Positions 1 to 7,672 of a stretch of DNA of 15,665 bases are shown piece after piece; position 1 is the stretch's first letter; the number at the start of each line of letters is the position of its first letter. Source of the DNA: an uncultured bacterium (GTDB lineage: Bacteria; Cloacimonadota; Cloacimonadia; Cloacimonadales; Cloacimonadaceae); contig CALGPA010000021.1 of NCBI GenBank assembly GCA_937960795.1, positions 1 to 15,665 of the forward strand. Reading direction: 5' to 3'. Made by a program: the position numbers and the translations under genes. Below the pieces are notes generated by a model. It searched no databases. It was not told the DNA's origin and saw nothing but the letters and a program-made list of their open reading frames with translations.

Positions 1-683
1 ACGGCAAGCTCTGAGATCTCCTTGGTCTTGCGGTTTACCAGCTCGAGCTTCTCAAGACGATTTTCGCCATGGATCTCTTGGACGACGGTGTCCCAGATGA
101 ATTCCATCTTGGGATTGTTGAAGGCGCGATTTTGGATGATCTTCTGAGCGCGCAGCTCATCACGGCGATGGATTACGTAGACTTTTTTAGCGAATCTGGT
201 GAGGAAAATGCCTTCTTCGATGGCGCTATCACCGCCGCCGACCACGGCGACTGTTTTGTCTCGATACAGCGCACCATCACAGGTGGCGCAATATGACACA
301 CCGCGTCCGGTGAGCCGCTCTTCCCCAGGCACATTCAGGCGCCTGGGATGGGCTCCCGTGCAGATCACGACACTCTTGGCGCGATATTTGCCGGCAGTAG
401 TCTCGATCACCTTGCAAAGCCCTTCGAGCCCCATTGCGATGATCTCTTCATCAAAAAACTCTGCGCCAAAGCGCTCTGCTTGAGCACGCATCTTGCTGGT
501 GAGCTCAAAGCCTGAAAGAGATTCTTCAAAACCGGGGTAGTTCTCGACTTCATCGGTCACATTGATCTGTCCGCCGACGATTGCTTTTTCGAAGATGGCG
601 GTCTTGAGACCGCCTCTGGCGCTATAGATAGCAGCGCTGAGCCCTGCAGGACCCGCGCCGATAATAATCACATCATATCTCAT
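1..683 (-). CDS. trxB: Thioredoxin reductase, N-terminal 227 codons (cut by window edge)
   Basis: This FAD/NADPH enzyme reduces thioredoxin in the cytoplasm. Translated on the minus strand from the ATG at 683-681, it starts MRYDVIIIGAGPAGLSAA, the N-terminal FAD-binding GxGxxG loop. It continues with GGQI and ENYPGF, the redox-active pair in CATCDG (near residue 135), a second dinucleotide loop GGGDSAIEE, and HRRDELRA, the arginine motif that binds the NADPH 2'-phosphate. Order and spacing fit TrxB. The family is about 310 residues, so roughly 80 C-terminal residues lie left of the window. The start is supported by a GAGG ribosome binding site a few bases upstream (complement of about 689-692). 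The gene diverges from queC. No internal stop or frameshift is visible. The identity is near certain. Only the missing end leaves open whether it has an unusual C-terminal extension. Confidence 0.96.
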   Translation of the reverse strand, partial: MRYDVIIIGAGPAGLSAAIYSARGGLKTAIFEKAIVGGQINVTDEVENYPGFEESLSGFELTSKMRAQAERFGAEFFDEEIIAMGLEGLCKVIETTAGKYRAKSVVICTGAHPRRLNVPGEERLTGRGVSYCATCDGALYRDKTVAVVGGGDSAIEEGIFLTRFAKKVYVIHRRDELRAQKIIQNRAFNNPKMEFIWDTVVQEIHGENRLEKLELVNRKTKEISELA

Positions 684-714
684 AATAACCTCAATAAATT
701 TTGCACTATGATAC

Positions 715-743
715 AATATCTATGACTAAGGCAGTTTCGTCAA
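715..743 (-). promoter_or_regulatory. Candidate promoter for thioredoxin reductase
   Basis: On the minus strand, TTGACG (743-738) is followed after 17 bp by GATATT (720-715). This matches the sigma-70 consensus at 5/6 and 4/6. It lies 32 bp upstream of the start codon, leaving room for the GAGG ribosome binding site. This is motif matching only. Confidence 0.42.
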
Positions 744-747
744 GCAC

Positions 748-808
748 AAAGCGCTTTATCCTTGACATAAAAGTGCCGCAGAGCAGCCTTGTTTGAAATC
801 GATATAAT
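748..808 (+). promoter_or_regulatory. queC upstream region: palindrome and unpaired promoter-like boxes
   Basis: This spacer shows a perfect 10-bp palindrome AAAGCGCTTT (748-757), a consensus TTGACA (762-767) and a consensus TATAAT (803-808). The two boxes are 35 bp apart, too far to form one promoter, and neither has a good partner at 16-18 bp. If TATAAT is the -10 box, transcription would begin only a few bases before the queC ATG. The palindrome could be an operator between the divergent genes. I could not see a preQ1 riboswitch here. Confidence 0.25.
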
Positions 809-820
809 GGGAATACTATA

Positions 821-1474
821 ATGCGAGCTATTGTACTATTGAGCGGAGGGATGGACTCTCTGGTGACCGCGGCTATCGCCCACAAGGAATGCAGTGAGCT
901 ATATTTCTTGCATTTTTCTTATGGGCAGAGAACTCAAGAGCGAGAATTGAAGGCTTTTTGGGATATTTCCCGACGCTATGAAGCCAAAGACGCACGCGTG
1001 ATCGACTATCAGTGGTTAGCAGAGATCAAGGGCTCTTCTTTGACGGATTCATCTTTGGAGATCAAGGAAGGCGCGCAGGGCATTCCAAACAGCTATGTGC
1101 CCTTTCGCAATGCCACTATGCTCTGTGCGGCAACGGCGTGGGCAGAAGTGCTCAAAGCCGACGCCATCTATATCGGAGCGGTTCAGGAAGATTCTTCCGG
1201 TTATCCCGACTGCAGAGAGAGCTTTTTTGATGCTTTTGAGCGAGTCATCAAGGAAGGAACGGTGGATAGCAATCTCAAGATCAAATGCCCCGTCATCCAT
1301 ATGAGCAAAGCTGAGATAGTGGCTCAGGGCTTGGCGATGGATGCGCCATTTGAGCTGTCTTGGAGCTGCTATACAGCATCCGATCTTGCCTGTGGCGAAT
1401 GCCCCAGTTGCCGCTTGCGCTTGGCAGCATTTGCCAAAGCCGGCAGCATTGATCCCATCAAATACAAAGGTTGA
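821..1474 (+). CDS. queC: 7-cyano-7-deazaguanine (preQ0) synthase QueC
   Basis: QueC converts 7-carboxy-7-deazaguanine, ammonia and ATP to preQ0, a cytoplasmic step of queuosine biosynthesis. The 217-residue protein opens with the PP-loop ATP-pyrophosphatase motif SGGMDS (residues 8-13). It ends with the four zinc cysteines C183, C191, C194 and C197 in SWSCYTASDLACGECPSC, and contains the family block VPFRNATML. Length and motifs match the canonical enzyme. The ATG at 821 has only a weak GGGA (809-812) as ribosome binding site. The other queuosine genes (queD, queE, queF, tgt) are not adjacent. The stop codon at 1472-1474 lies 2 bp before the next ATG, so the downstream asparaginase is probably co-translated. 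A divergent QueC role in another 7-deazaguanine pathway is possible, but nothing in the sequence suggests it. Confidence 0.95.
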   Translation: MRAIVLLSGGMDSLVTAAIAHKECSELYFLHFSYGQRTQERELKAFWDISRRYEAKDARVIDYQWLAEIKGSSLTDSSLEIKEGAQGIPNSYVPFRNATMLCAATAWAEVLKADAIYIGAVQEDSSGYPDCRESFFDAFERVIKEGTVDSNLKIKCPVIHMSKAEIVAQGLAMDAPFELSWSCYTASDLACGECPSCRLRLAAFAKAGSIDPIKYKG

Positions 1475-1476
1475 AC

Positions 1477-2460
1477 ATGAAAAAGAAGATACTCTTGATC
1501 CTGACAGGTGGCACAATCTCGATGAAAAGTGTGGGTAATATGGGCGTTGTGCCCAGCTCCGAGCTTGCGGACTTTCTCACACAATTTCCGCAGTTAAACT
1601 CTGTGGCAAATGTGGAAGTCATGGATCATCTGAATATCCCGAGTCCATATATGACACCCCAGATGATGTTTGGGCTGGCAAAGCTGATCGACACAAAGAT
1701 ATTGGCGTATGATGGCATCGTGGTGACGCATGGTACAGATACTTTGGAAGAAAGCGCTTTCTTGGCGGATCTGCTCTTGACCACGAGAAAGCCTGTAGTT
1801 TTTACGGCAGCTATGCGCAGCGGTGGTGACTTGGGCTTGGATGGGCCGCGGAACATCATCGGCAGCGTGCGCGTGGCGAGCCACCCTGAAAGCTTTGACA
1901 AAGGAGTCTTGGTAGTGATGAACGATGAAGTGCACACGGCGCGCGATGTGGTGAAATCCGATAGCGGCAAGGTGGATGCCTTCACCAGCCCTGGCTTGGG
2001 CCCGCTTGGCATAGTGGATCCCGACACGGTGGTCTATCACAGAGCGAGCTTGTATCGTGAAAGCGTCTGGACCGAAGAGATAGACCACAGAGTGGATCTG
2101 ATCAAAGCCGTTAGCGGTCTGGATGGGAAATTCATCGAGTGCAGCATAGAGAGTGGATCTCGTGGGATCGTCATCGAAGCATTTGGCAGGGGCAATCTTC
2201 CCAAAGAAGTGCTGCCCTACCTTCGCAAAGCATTGGTTCAAGACATCGTCGTGGTGATTGCATCTCGCACTCACACGGGAAGGGTCTTGCCGGAATATGG
2301 TTATGATGGTGGGGGCAAGAACCTGCAGGATATGGGCGCTATCTTGGCAGGCGATCTGCAAGGGGTCAAGGTGCGGCTCAAGCTGATGGCGCTCTTTGGG
2401 AAGTATGACGACCCGGCATTGGTGAAGAGATTTTTTAGCCAATCACAAAATCAGGAGTAG
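1477..2460 (+). CDS. ansA: L-asparaginase, cytosolic type
   Basis: This enzyme hydrolyses L-asparagine to aspartate and ammonia. The 327-residue protein carries both asparaginase signatures: TGGTIS with catalytic Thr13 near the N terminus, and HGTDTLEE (85-92) with the Thr87/Asp88 pair. The block ARDVVKSDSGKV supplies the expected catalytic lysine and is followed by GPLGIVD, as in the family. There is no signal peptide (MKKKILLILTGG is the first beta strand), so it should act in the cytoplasm. I chose ATG 1477 because AAAGG (1466-1470) sits 6 bp upstream. A TTG at 1471 is in frame but directly abuts that site. The start is 2 bp after the queC stop, and the glycosyltransferase begins 3 bp after its end, so it is mid-operon. 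Glutaminase side activity cannot be judged from sequence. Confidence 0.93.
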   Translation: MKKKILLILTGGTISMKSVGNMGVVPSSELADFLTQFPQLNSVANVEVMDHLNIPSPYMTPQMMFGLAKLIDTKILAYDGIVVTHGTDTLEESAFLADLLLTTRKPVVFTAAMRSGGDLGLDGPRNIIGSVRVASHPESFDKGVLVVMNDEVHTARDVVKSDSGKVDAFTSPGLGPLGIVDPDTVVYHRASLYRESVWTEEIDHRVDLIKAVSGLDGKFIECSIESGSRGIVIEAFGRGNLPKEVLPYLRKALVQDIVVVIASRTHTGRVLPEYGYDGGGKNLQDMGAILAGDLQGVKVRLKLMALFGKYDDPALVKRFFSQSQNQE

Positions 2461-2463
2461 AAG

Positions 2464-3552
2464 ATGAGAATAGCTTTTTTGGGACCCGCACCCCCCTTTC
2501 GTGGTGGCATAGCGAATTTTGCCAAGCATCTGGCCAACGAAATGGCCAGCCAAGGTCATGAGATCTGTTTCTTTAACTTCAAGCAGCAATATCCCAAGCT
2601 GCTCTTCCCTGCAGATGCTCAGGAAGACGATGTTCAGCCCATGCATGAATCCCTACGGATTCTCACGCCCTTTCTGCCGCATACATGGAAAAAGACGGTT
2701 GTCGCCATCAATAATTGGCAACCTGATCGCTTGATCATATCGTGGTGGATTCCCTTTTTTGCCATGGCATATGGCTATATTGCCCGCAGAGTAAAGGATT
2801 GCCACATCAGCATCTTGGCGCACAATATCGAGCCGCATGAAGATTGGATCGGCACTCGCAGCTTACTGCGCTATGCCTTTGAGCCCGCAGACAGCGTGGT
2901 CGTGCTCAGCAAGTCTTGCCTTTTGGATCTTAAGAGATATCTGCCCAGCAGGATAGTGAAACGCTCTGTTCTGGGCTTTCACCCTATATATGACAATCAC
3001 TTAGGCGATACTCAGAAGATCAATAGCGATCCTTGCATACTCTTTTTTGGGCTGATCAAGGAGTATAAAGGGCTGGATCTGCTCTTGGAAGCGATGCCCA
3101 TCATACGGGTCGCCATCCCCAAGATAAAGCTGATGGTAGCAGGCAGCATCTATGGGAAAGAAGCTCCCTATCGGGAAATGATCGAGAGATTCAAGCTCGG
3201 CGATGCGGTTGAGACGGATTTCCGCTATATCAGCGATGAGGAAGTTGGCAGATATTTTCGCCAAGCAGATCTCTGCATCTTGCCATATAAGACGGCTACT
3301 CAGAGCGGAGTCATCGCCACGGCTTATAGCTATGACACCCCCGTGGTGGCATCTAACGTGGGCGGACTCAGCGAATATATCGAAGATGGCGTCAGCGGAA
3401 TCTTGGTTCCCCCAAATGATCCACCGGCCTTGGCTGCGGCAGTCATACGCTTCTATGGCAACGATCTTCTTAGACCGATGCAAGAAGCTATCATCACTTA
3501 CAAAGAAAAAAATACTTGGACACAGCTGGCAAAGCTAATCTTGGCGAGATGA
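2464..3552 (+). CDS. GT4-family glycosyltransferase
   Basis: This is a GT-B fold retaining glycosyltransferase, likely using a nucleotide-sugar to build a surface polysaccharide or glycolipid at the inner face of the membrane. The 362-residue protein has the N-terminal acceptor domain (MRIAFLGPAPPFRGGIANF, then HNIEPHE at 120-126). Its C-terminal donor domain has FFGLIKEYKG (194-203), MVAGS and the late block SGVIATAYSYDTPVVAS (281-297). The usual EX7E pair is replaced by Thr279 and Ala287, a variation I recall from a subset of GT4 enzymes. AGGAG (2453-2457) lies 6 bp before the ATG. The gene follows the asparaginase by 3 bp and overlaps the next glycosyltransferase by ATGA. Donor and acceptor cannot be predicted. 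Confidence 0.9.
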   Translation: MRIAFLGPAPPFRGGIANFAKHLANEMASQGHEICFFNFKQQYPKLLFPADAQEDDVQPMHESLRILTPFLPHTWKKTVVAINNWQPDRLIISWWIPFFAMAYGYIARRVKDCHISILAHNIEPHEDWIGTRSLLRYAFEPADSVVVLSKSCLLDLKRYLPSRIVKRSVLGFHPIYDNHLGDTQKINSDPCILFFGLIKEYKGLDLLLEAMPIIRVAIPKIKLMVAGSIYGKEAPYREMIERFKLGDAVETDFRYISDEEVGRYFRQADLCILPYKTATQSGVIATAYSYDTPVVASNVGGLSEYIEDGVSGILVPPNDPPALAAAVIRFYGNDLLRPMQEAIITYKEKNTWTQLAKLILAR

Positions 3553-4793
3553 AGATCCTTTTGATCAGCTACTACTTTCCGCCCTGCGGCGGCGCTCCCG
3601 TGCAAAGATGGCTCAGACTCTTGCCCTATCTGACACAGAAGGGACACAAAGTGACGGTGATCTGCTCCAAAGACGGAGACTATCCCTTCATCGATGAGCG
3701 CTTGCTCAAGCTGGTGCCGCCATCGGTCAAGATCATCCGCGTGCGTGCTCTTGGAATGGCGAAAATCTGGAATATGCTCAGCGGTTCCAAATCACGGATG
3801 CCATATGGCAGTATACCCCAAAAGAGCTCACTCATCGCCCAGCTCTTGATCTGGCTGCGGCTCAATCTCATCATCCCTGATCTGCGTGTCTTGTGGAACG
3901 CGGCGGCAAAAAAAGCTGCTCTCAGCGAGCTGAGCAAGATCCCCTATGATCTCATGATTAGCACAGGGCCCCCGCATAGTAGTCACCTGATCGCAATAAG
4001 CATTGCGCAAAGCTTGAGAATCAGATGGTTTGCGGACTTTCGCGATCCCATGAGCAAGATCCACTATCTCAGGCTGCATCCCCCCTCTAGATTTGCTATG
4101 CGGAAGCTGGAGCGAATGGAAAAGGAGATCGTCAGCAGCGCAGATCAGTGTCTGGTGGTATCTTCTGCCATCTCGGACGCTCTGCCTGTGGGGAAGAAAC
4201 TGGTGATCCATAATGGCTATGAAGCTCGTGATTTTGAAGGCATCATACACACAAAGAGCCCGATCATGCGGATCAAGTACGTGGGGCAAATCACAGCGGG
4301 GCAAGATATCAGACTCTTTGCTGAGCTGCTGAGGGACTTGCGGCGGGACTATCGGCTGTCCATGATCGGCACTCAGCTGTCGGAAGATGATCAAGCTCTT
4401 TTACATCAAGCTTGCGGTGACAAGCTCAGAATCAAGAGCTTTGTGCCGCATGATCAGGCCATAAAGGAGATGGTGGATAGCGATCTCTTGCTGCTCATCA
4501 TCAATCGCTTAGAAGACAATCAGGGCATCCTTACCACCAAGCTCTTCGAGTATCTGGCGTCGCGCAGTCCGATCCTTTGCCTAGGCTCTGAAGACACCGC
4601 GGCAGCTGCCATCATCAAGGATTCAGGGGCAGGGCAGAGCTTTGATTATCATGAGATAGCCCGAGCAAAACAGTGGCTGAGCGAGCTACCCAAAGGCTTG
4701 CGAACAAGTGGCAGGATCGATCATTATTGCGTTGCAAGACAAGCTGATATCCTACTTGACGCTATCGATTCCAAAATAGGGGTTGACAAATAA
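3549..4793 (+). CDS. GT4-like glycosyltransferase, second of a pair
   Basis: The 414-residue protein begins MKILLISYYFPPCGGAPVQR, the glycine-rich acceptor-domain loop common in GT4 enzymes of surface-glycan loci. Its C-terminal half shows KYVGQITAGQDIRLFAELL and a nucleotide-sugar-binding-like stretch, LLLIINRLEDNQGILTTKLFEYLASRSPIL, in which K-x-F-E-Y is the typical late motif. I chose ATG 3549 because it overlaps the upstream stop as ATGA, the usual form of translational coupling. An in-frame TTG at 3516 would run deep into the upstream gene and has no ribosome binding site. No signal peptide or membrane helix is evident. The pair probably acts successively on one glycan. The product name beyond the family is not supportable. 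Confidence 0.85.
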   Translation: MKILLISYYFPPCGGAPVQRWLRLLPYLTQKGHKVTVICSKDGDYPFIDERLLKLVPPSVKIIRVRALGMAKIWNMLSGSKSRMPYGSIPQKSSLIAQLLIWLRLNLIIPDLRVLWNAAAKKAALSELSKIPYDLMISTGPPHSSHLIAISIAQSLRIRWFADFRDPMSKIHYLRLHPPSRFAMRKLERMEKEIVSSADQCLVVSSAISDALPVGKKLVIHNGYEARDFEGIIHTKSPIMRIKYVGQITAGQDIRLFAELLRDLRRDYRLSMIGTQLSEDDQALLHQACGDKLRIKSFVPHDQAIKEMVDSDLLLLIINRLEDNQGILTTKLFEYLASRSPILCLGSEDTAAAAIIKDSGAGQSFDYHEIARAKQWLSELPKGLRTSGRIDHYCVARQADILLDAIDSKIGVDK

Positions 4794-4810
4794 TCGATCT
4801 TAAACATTGT
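4783..4810 (+). promoter_or_regulatory. Candidate rpsT promoter inside the 3' end of the upstream gene
   Basis: A perfect TTGACA (4783-4788) overlaps the last codons of the glycosyltransferase. After 16 bp it is followed by CATTGT (4805-4810), a 3/6 match to the -10 consensus. The implied leader of about 28 nt includes the AGAGGA ribosome binding site of rpsT. The -35 match is strong and the -10 match is weak. Confidence 0.42.
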
Positions 4811-4844
4811 GGCTTAAATTATTAACTAAAACAAAGAGGAAATA

Positions 4845-5096
4845 ATGCCACAACACAAATCGCCACTAAAACGCATGGGTACAGACAAAAAAAGAAACGC
4901 CCGCAACAACTTCGTCAAACGCACTATCAGATCACTTAGCAAAGAGATGCAGCAAAACCCTGAAAACCGTGATGAGCAGCTGAACAAGCTCTATGCTCAG
5001 CTCGATAAAGCTGCCAAAAAGGGCATCATCCACAAACGCACTGCCAGCCGCAGAAAAGCTCGCTTGGCAGCCTTTGTAAACAAGAGCAAAGCCTAA
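4845..5096 (+). CDS. rpsT: Small ribosomal subunit protein bS20
   Basis: bS20 binds 16S rRNA early in assembly of the 30S subunit. The 83-residue, highly basic protein has the family pattern: MPQHKSPLKRMGTDKKRNARN at the N terminus (KS..KR...D.KR..RN), then an alpha-helical middle, then KKGIIHKRTASRRKARLA, the conserved C-terminal helix (G.IH...A.R.KSRL in most species). The length is normal (82-90). AGAGGA (4835-4840) lies 4 bp before the ATG. It probably has its own promoter, since a TTGACA box lies in the end of the upstream gene. The downstream mtgA begins 19 bp later and may be co-transcribed. Confidence 0.96.
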   Translation: MPQHKSPLKRMGTDKKRNARNNFVKRTIRSLSKEMQQNPENRDEQLNKLYAQLDKAAKKGIIHKRTASRRKARLAAFVNKSKA

Positions 5097-5115
5097 ACCC
5101 TCACACAGGGGTCTG

Positions 5116-5796
5116 GTGGCAAAGAAGAGAAAACGCCCCAGCTTCGTCAAGAAAGCAGCACGGTGGCTTCTTTTTGTCCATCTATGGTATTGGGGGATCA
5201 TTGCAATACTGTGTATCCTATACAGCTTTGTAAATCCCCCGATCACACCAATCATGATCCAACGCTACCTCATTCGTGGCTATCCCATCTCCAAAAGACA
5301 CTATATCCCCTTAGAACGAATCCCCCAAAGCAGCAGCGCTATGCTGATTACGCTCGAAGATGGGAGCTTCTATGGGCATCACGGATTTGAGTGGAAGATG
5401 ATCAAAGAAGCTCGCAAAAAGAACAAAGCCGCGGGCAAGATCATCTTCGGCGGCTCAACGCTCAGCAATCAATTGGCACGAACACTATTTCTGACTACCG
5501 ATCGGAACTATCTTCGCAAGTATCTGGAAGCTCAAGCGACTGTGATCATGGAGCTGATCATGAGCAAAAACAGGATCTTGGAGCTGTATCTGAACTACGC
5601 GGAATGGGGCAAGGGGATCTATGGGATCGAAACTGCCGCCAGACACTACTATAAGCGTAGCGCCGCGGATCTGGGCAAAGAGCTCACGATGAAGCTGCTC
5701 TCCATCCTTTCAAGTCCCATCCGATATGGCCCCGAGAGCTATTCTTCATCCCCTTCCGCCAGAGCACGCATGCAGCTCTTAAGGACATATTACTGA
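5116..5796 (+). CDS. mtgA: Monofunctional peptidoglycan glycosyltransferase MtgA (GT51)
   Basis: MtgA polymerises lipid II into glycan strands on the outer face of the inner membrane. The 226-residue protein has a basic N terminus and one membrane anchor (about residues 17-38), then the GT51 motifs in order: EDGSFYGHHG (81-90) with catalytic Glu81, GGSTLSNQLARTLFL (112-126), RKYLEAQATVIMEL (about 134-147) and KNRILELYLNYAEWGKGIYG (151-170). There is no transpeptidase domain, so this is the monofunctional form at normal length. Translation starts at GTG 5116, chosen because AGGGG (5107-5111) lies 4 bp upstream and no ATG precedes the anchor. That site can fold into a small hairpin, CCCT(cacac)AGGG. 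Its stop overlaps the next gene's start (TGATG), suggesting coupling. Confidence 0.94.
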   Translation: MAKKRKRPSFVKKAARWLLFVHLWYWGIIAILCILYSFVNPPITPIMIQRYLIRGYPISKRHYIPLERIPQSSSAMLITLEDGSFYGHHGFEWKMIKEARKKNKAAGKIIFGGSTLSNQLARTLFLTTDRNYLRKYLEAQATVIMELIMSKNRILELYLNYAEWGKGIYGIETAARHYYKRSAADLGKELTMKLLSILSSPIRYGPESYSSSPSARARMQLLRTYY

Positions 5797-7076
5797 TGGA
5801 AGAAAGGTTTTTGTACCACATCTGGGACGAAGGTCACCTGCACTACGATCTTAGGACCATCAACGGCGACCCGATCAAGATCATCTATCATGGTCAATTT
5901 AATACTGGCAGAGGACCTGACTTTAAGAACGCTATCATCGCAATCAATGATTCCGAACTCAGGGGAGATATCGAGATTCATCTGAAGACCACCGACTGGC
6001 AAGCGCATAGCCATCATGAAGATGCCTATTACAACGATGTAATCCTGCATGTGGTCTTGGAGCACAATTCCCCCTATGCTCAGACGATCAAGGAAGACTC
6101 CGCCGCTTGCGAGATCTTGAGCCTGAAGAATCAGCTCTCGGAAGACATCCAAAAGCTGTGGCAAGAGCACGATGAAAACAAGAGCCCTGCGGTGTATTGC
6201 GATCTGCTCTCCGCCATCGATAGTGACAGGCTGATCAGCATCTTGCATATGGCGGGAAAACGAAGATTTGAAGCCAAGTGCAAGAGATTCAATGCCGCAC
6301 TGAGCCTTAGCAGCTTTGACCAAATCTTCTATGAGGGCATCTTTGAAGCCTTGGGCTACTCCAAGAATAAGCTTAACACGCTTCAGATCGCCCAAAGCTT
6401 GCCGATCGCCGAGCTTCGCCGATTCAAGCATGAAGGACTCACCAAAAGCCAACTTTGCAGCATCTATCTATGCAGCTTTGCTTTGCTACAGACGTCGCCC
6501 AAGCTGCTCTCTGAAGAACTTACAAATGAGATCTATCGGGATTTTGAAGCACAAAGATGGTATGCAAAAAACAAACAGATAGATTGGCAGCTCTTTCGAG
6601 TGCGCCCACAGAATCACCCTATCCACCGCATCACCTACATCAGTGATCTGATCTGGGAATATGCGGATCAGGGCTTGTTGAGCTCGTTTTGCACACAGAT
6701 CGAGCTACAGGATGATCTCAGAAGGGGCTTCGACAGCATGTGGATTCCGCGCCAAGCACTTGCGGGAAAGAAGGCTTCGAAGCTGGGACAGGGCGTCGTG
6801 GAAAACATCTATCTGAACATCTTTCTGCCCGTCATGAAGATCTGGAAGGAGAAGATGGGAGATGACACCCGCTCGATCTTTGCTGCCTATAGCGAGCTGA
6901 AGCCCCTGCAGGAGAATCACATCACTCGCTTTATGCATCGCTATCTGAATCCGTCACAGCTCAAGCTGGCTAAGAGCAAAGCAATCTATCAACAGGGCTT
7001 GATGGATATCTACCACCGATATTGCGATTGGCACAGCTGCAAAGAGTGCCTATCAAAGCACAAATCAGCAGAATAA
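5796..7076 (+). CDS. DUF2851 family protein, function unknown
   Basis: The 426-residue protein matches the DUF2851 family by its N-terminal pattern: ERFLYHIWDEGHL, then the block GQFNTGRGPDFKNAII (33-48), GDIEIH (57-62), DW (67-68), HSHHEDAYYNDVILHVV (71-87). The invariant Glu, Asp and His residues there look like a possible metal or catalytic site; that is inference. The C terminus carries C410-x4-C415-x2-C418, a possible metal knuckle. No signal peptide or membrane segment is seen, so it is probably cytoplasmic. The ATG shares one base with the mtgA stop (TGATG), so it is translationally coupled to a peptidoglycan enzyme. I recall the family from Bacteroidota and relatives, with no assigned function. 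It converges on rnhB with a 5-bp gap and no clear terminator. Confidence 0.83.
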   Translation: MEERFLYHIWDEGHLHYDLRTINGDPIKIIYHGQFNTGRGPDFKNAIIAINDSELRGDIEIHLKTTDWQAHSHHEDAYYNDVILHVVLEHNSPYAQTIKEDSAACEILSLKNQLSEDIQKLWQEHDENKSPAVYCDLLSAIDSDRLISILHMAGKRRFEAKCKRFNAALSLSSFDQIFYEGIFEALGYSKNKLNTLQIAQSLPIAELRRFKHEGLTKSQLCSIYLCSFALLQTSPKLLSEELTNEIYRDFEAQRWYAKNKQIDWQLFRVRPQNHPIHRITYISDLIWEYADQGLLSSFCTQIELQDDLRRGFDSMWIPRQALAGKKASKLGQGVVENIYLNIFLPVMKIWKEKMGDDTRSIFAAYSELKPLQENHITRFMHRYLNPSQLKLAKSKAIYQQGLMDIYHRYCDWHSCKECLSKHKSAE

Positions 7077-7081
7077 GCAAA

Positions 7082-7672
7082 TCAGCTCAGTCTGAAGGTC
7101 AGACGGTGGGTCGGGCAAGCTCCCCAGGTCGCCAGAGCTTCATAGTGGCGGCGAGTGGCATATCCTTTGTGAGTGGCAAAACCATATTCAGGATAGATGC
7201 TATCCATCTCTCTCATTAGATCGTCTCTGTGCACCTTTGCTAGAATAGATGCTGCCGAGATGCAGGCATGCAATTGATCTCCCTTTATCACAGCTTCTCC
7301 CATGATTCCATCAGGGCGATCCTTGCCATCGATCAGGGCATATGACGCCTGGTTTTTGAGCGCATCGTAGACCATCTCAAATCCCTTGAGACTGGCAGCA
7401 CGGATGTTTATCTGATCAATCACCTTTGCTTCCACACACACGATGTGATATGCCAAAGCTCTGCGCTTAATCTCGCCCGAGAGCAGTTCTCTTTTCCCTG
7501 CCGAGATCAGCTTTGAGTCTTTGATCCCCGGGATGGGATCTTGATAGTCAAGGATGACTGCCGCGATTACGACAGGCCCTGCCAGAGCGCCGCGACCCGC
7601 TTCATCAATACCCATGAGCCCCATGATGCCCCGCGCTTTGATCAGCTCCAAGTCTTTGGCATAAAGCGGCAT
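7082..7672 (-). CDS. rnhB: Ribonuclease HII
   Basis: RNase HII cuts the RNA strand of RNA/DNA hybrids and single ribonucleotides in DNA. The 196-residue protein has GIDEAGRGALAGPVV (21-35), with the catalytic pair Asp23-Glu24. The third carboxylate Asp115 is in LIDG, and the block SAASILAKVHRD (139-150) supplies Asp150. HKGYATRRHYEAL and the final PTHRLTFR (187-194) are typical of the bacterial C terminus. The start codon shares one base with the stop of the upstream methyltransferase (TGATG), so it is likely made by coupled translation from the pyrE transcript. Its 3' end is only 5 bp from the convergent DUF2851 gene. The identity is clear. Confidence 0.95.
   Translation of the reverse strand: MPLYAKDLELIKARGIMGLMGIDEAGRGALAGPVVIAAVILDYQDPIPGIKDSKLISAGKRELLSGEIKRRALAYHIVCVEAKVIDQINIRAASLKGFEMVYDALKNQASYALIDGKDRPDGIMGEAVIKGDQLHACISAASILAKVHRDDLMREMDSIYPEYGFATHKGYATRRHYEALATWGACPTHRLTFRLS

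Noticed and set aside
684..820. preQ1 riboswitch upstream of queC
   Set aside because: No hairpin followed by the A-rich tail and anti-Shine-Dalgarno pairing typical of preQ1-I was found; the palindrome 748-757 alone is not enough.
1594..2442. Long minus-strand open frame opposite the asparaginase gene (282 codons)
   Set aside because: It lies wholly antisense to a gene with clear catalytic motifs, has no ribosome binding site and gives a His/Cys/Gln-rich product typical of a shadow frame.
7090..7104. Hairpin GTCTGA-AGG-TCAGAC between the convergent DUF2851 and rnhB genes as a bidirectional terminator
   Set aside because: The stem is only 6 bp, lies inside rnhB coding sequence and has no U-tract on either strand.
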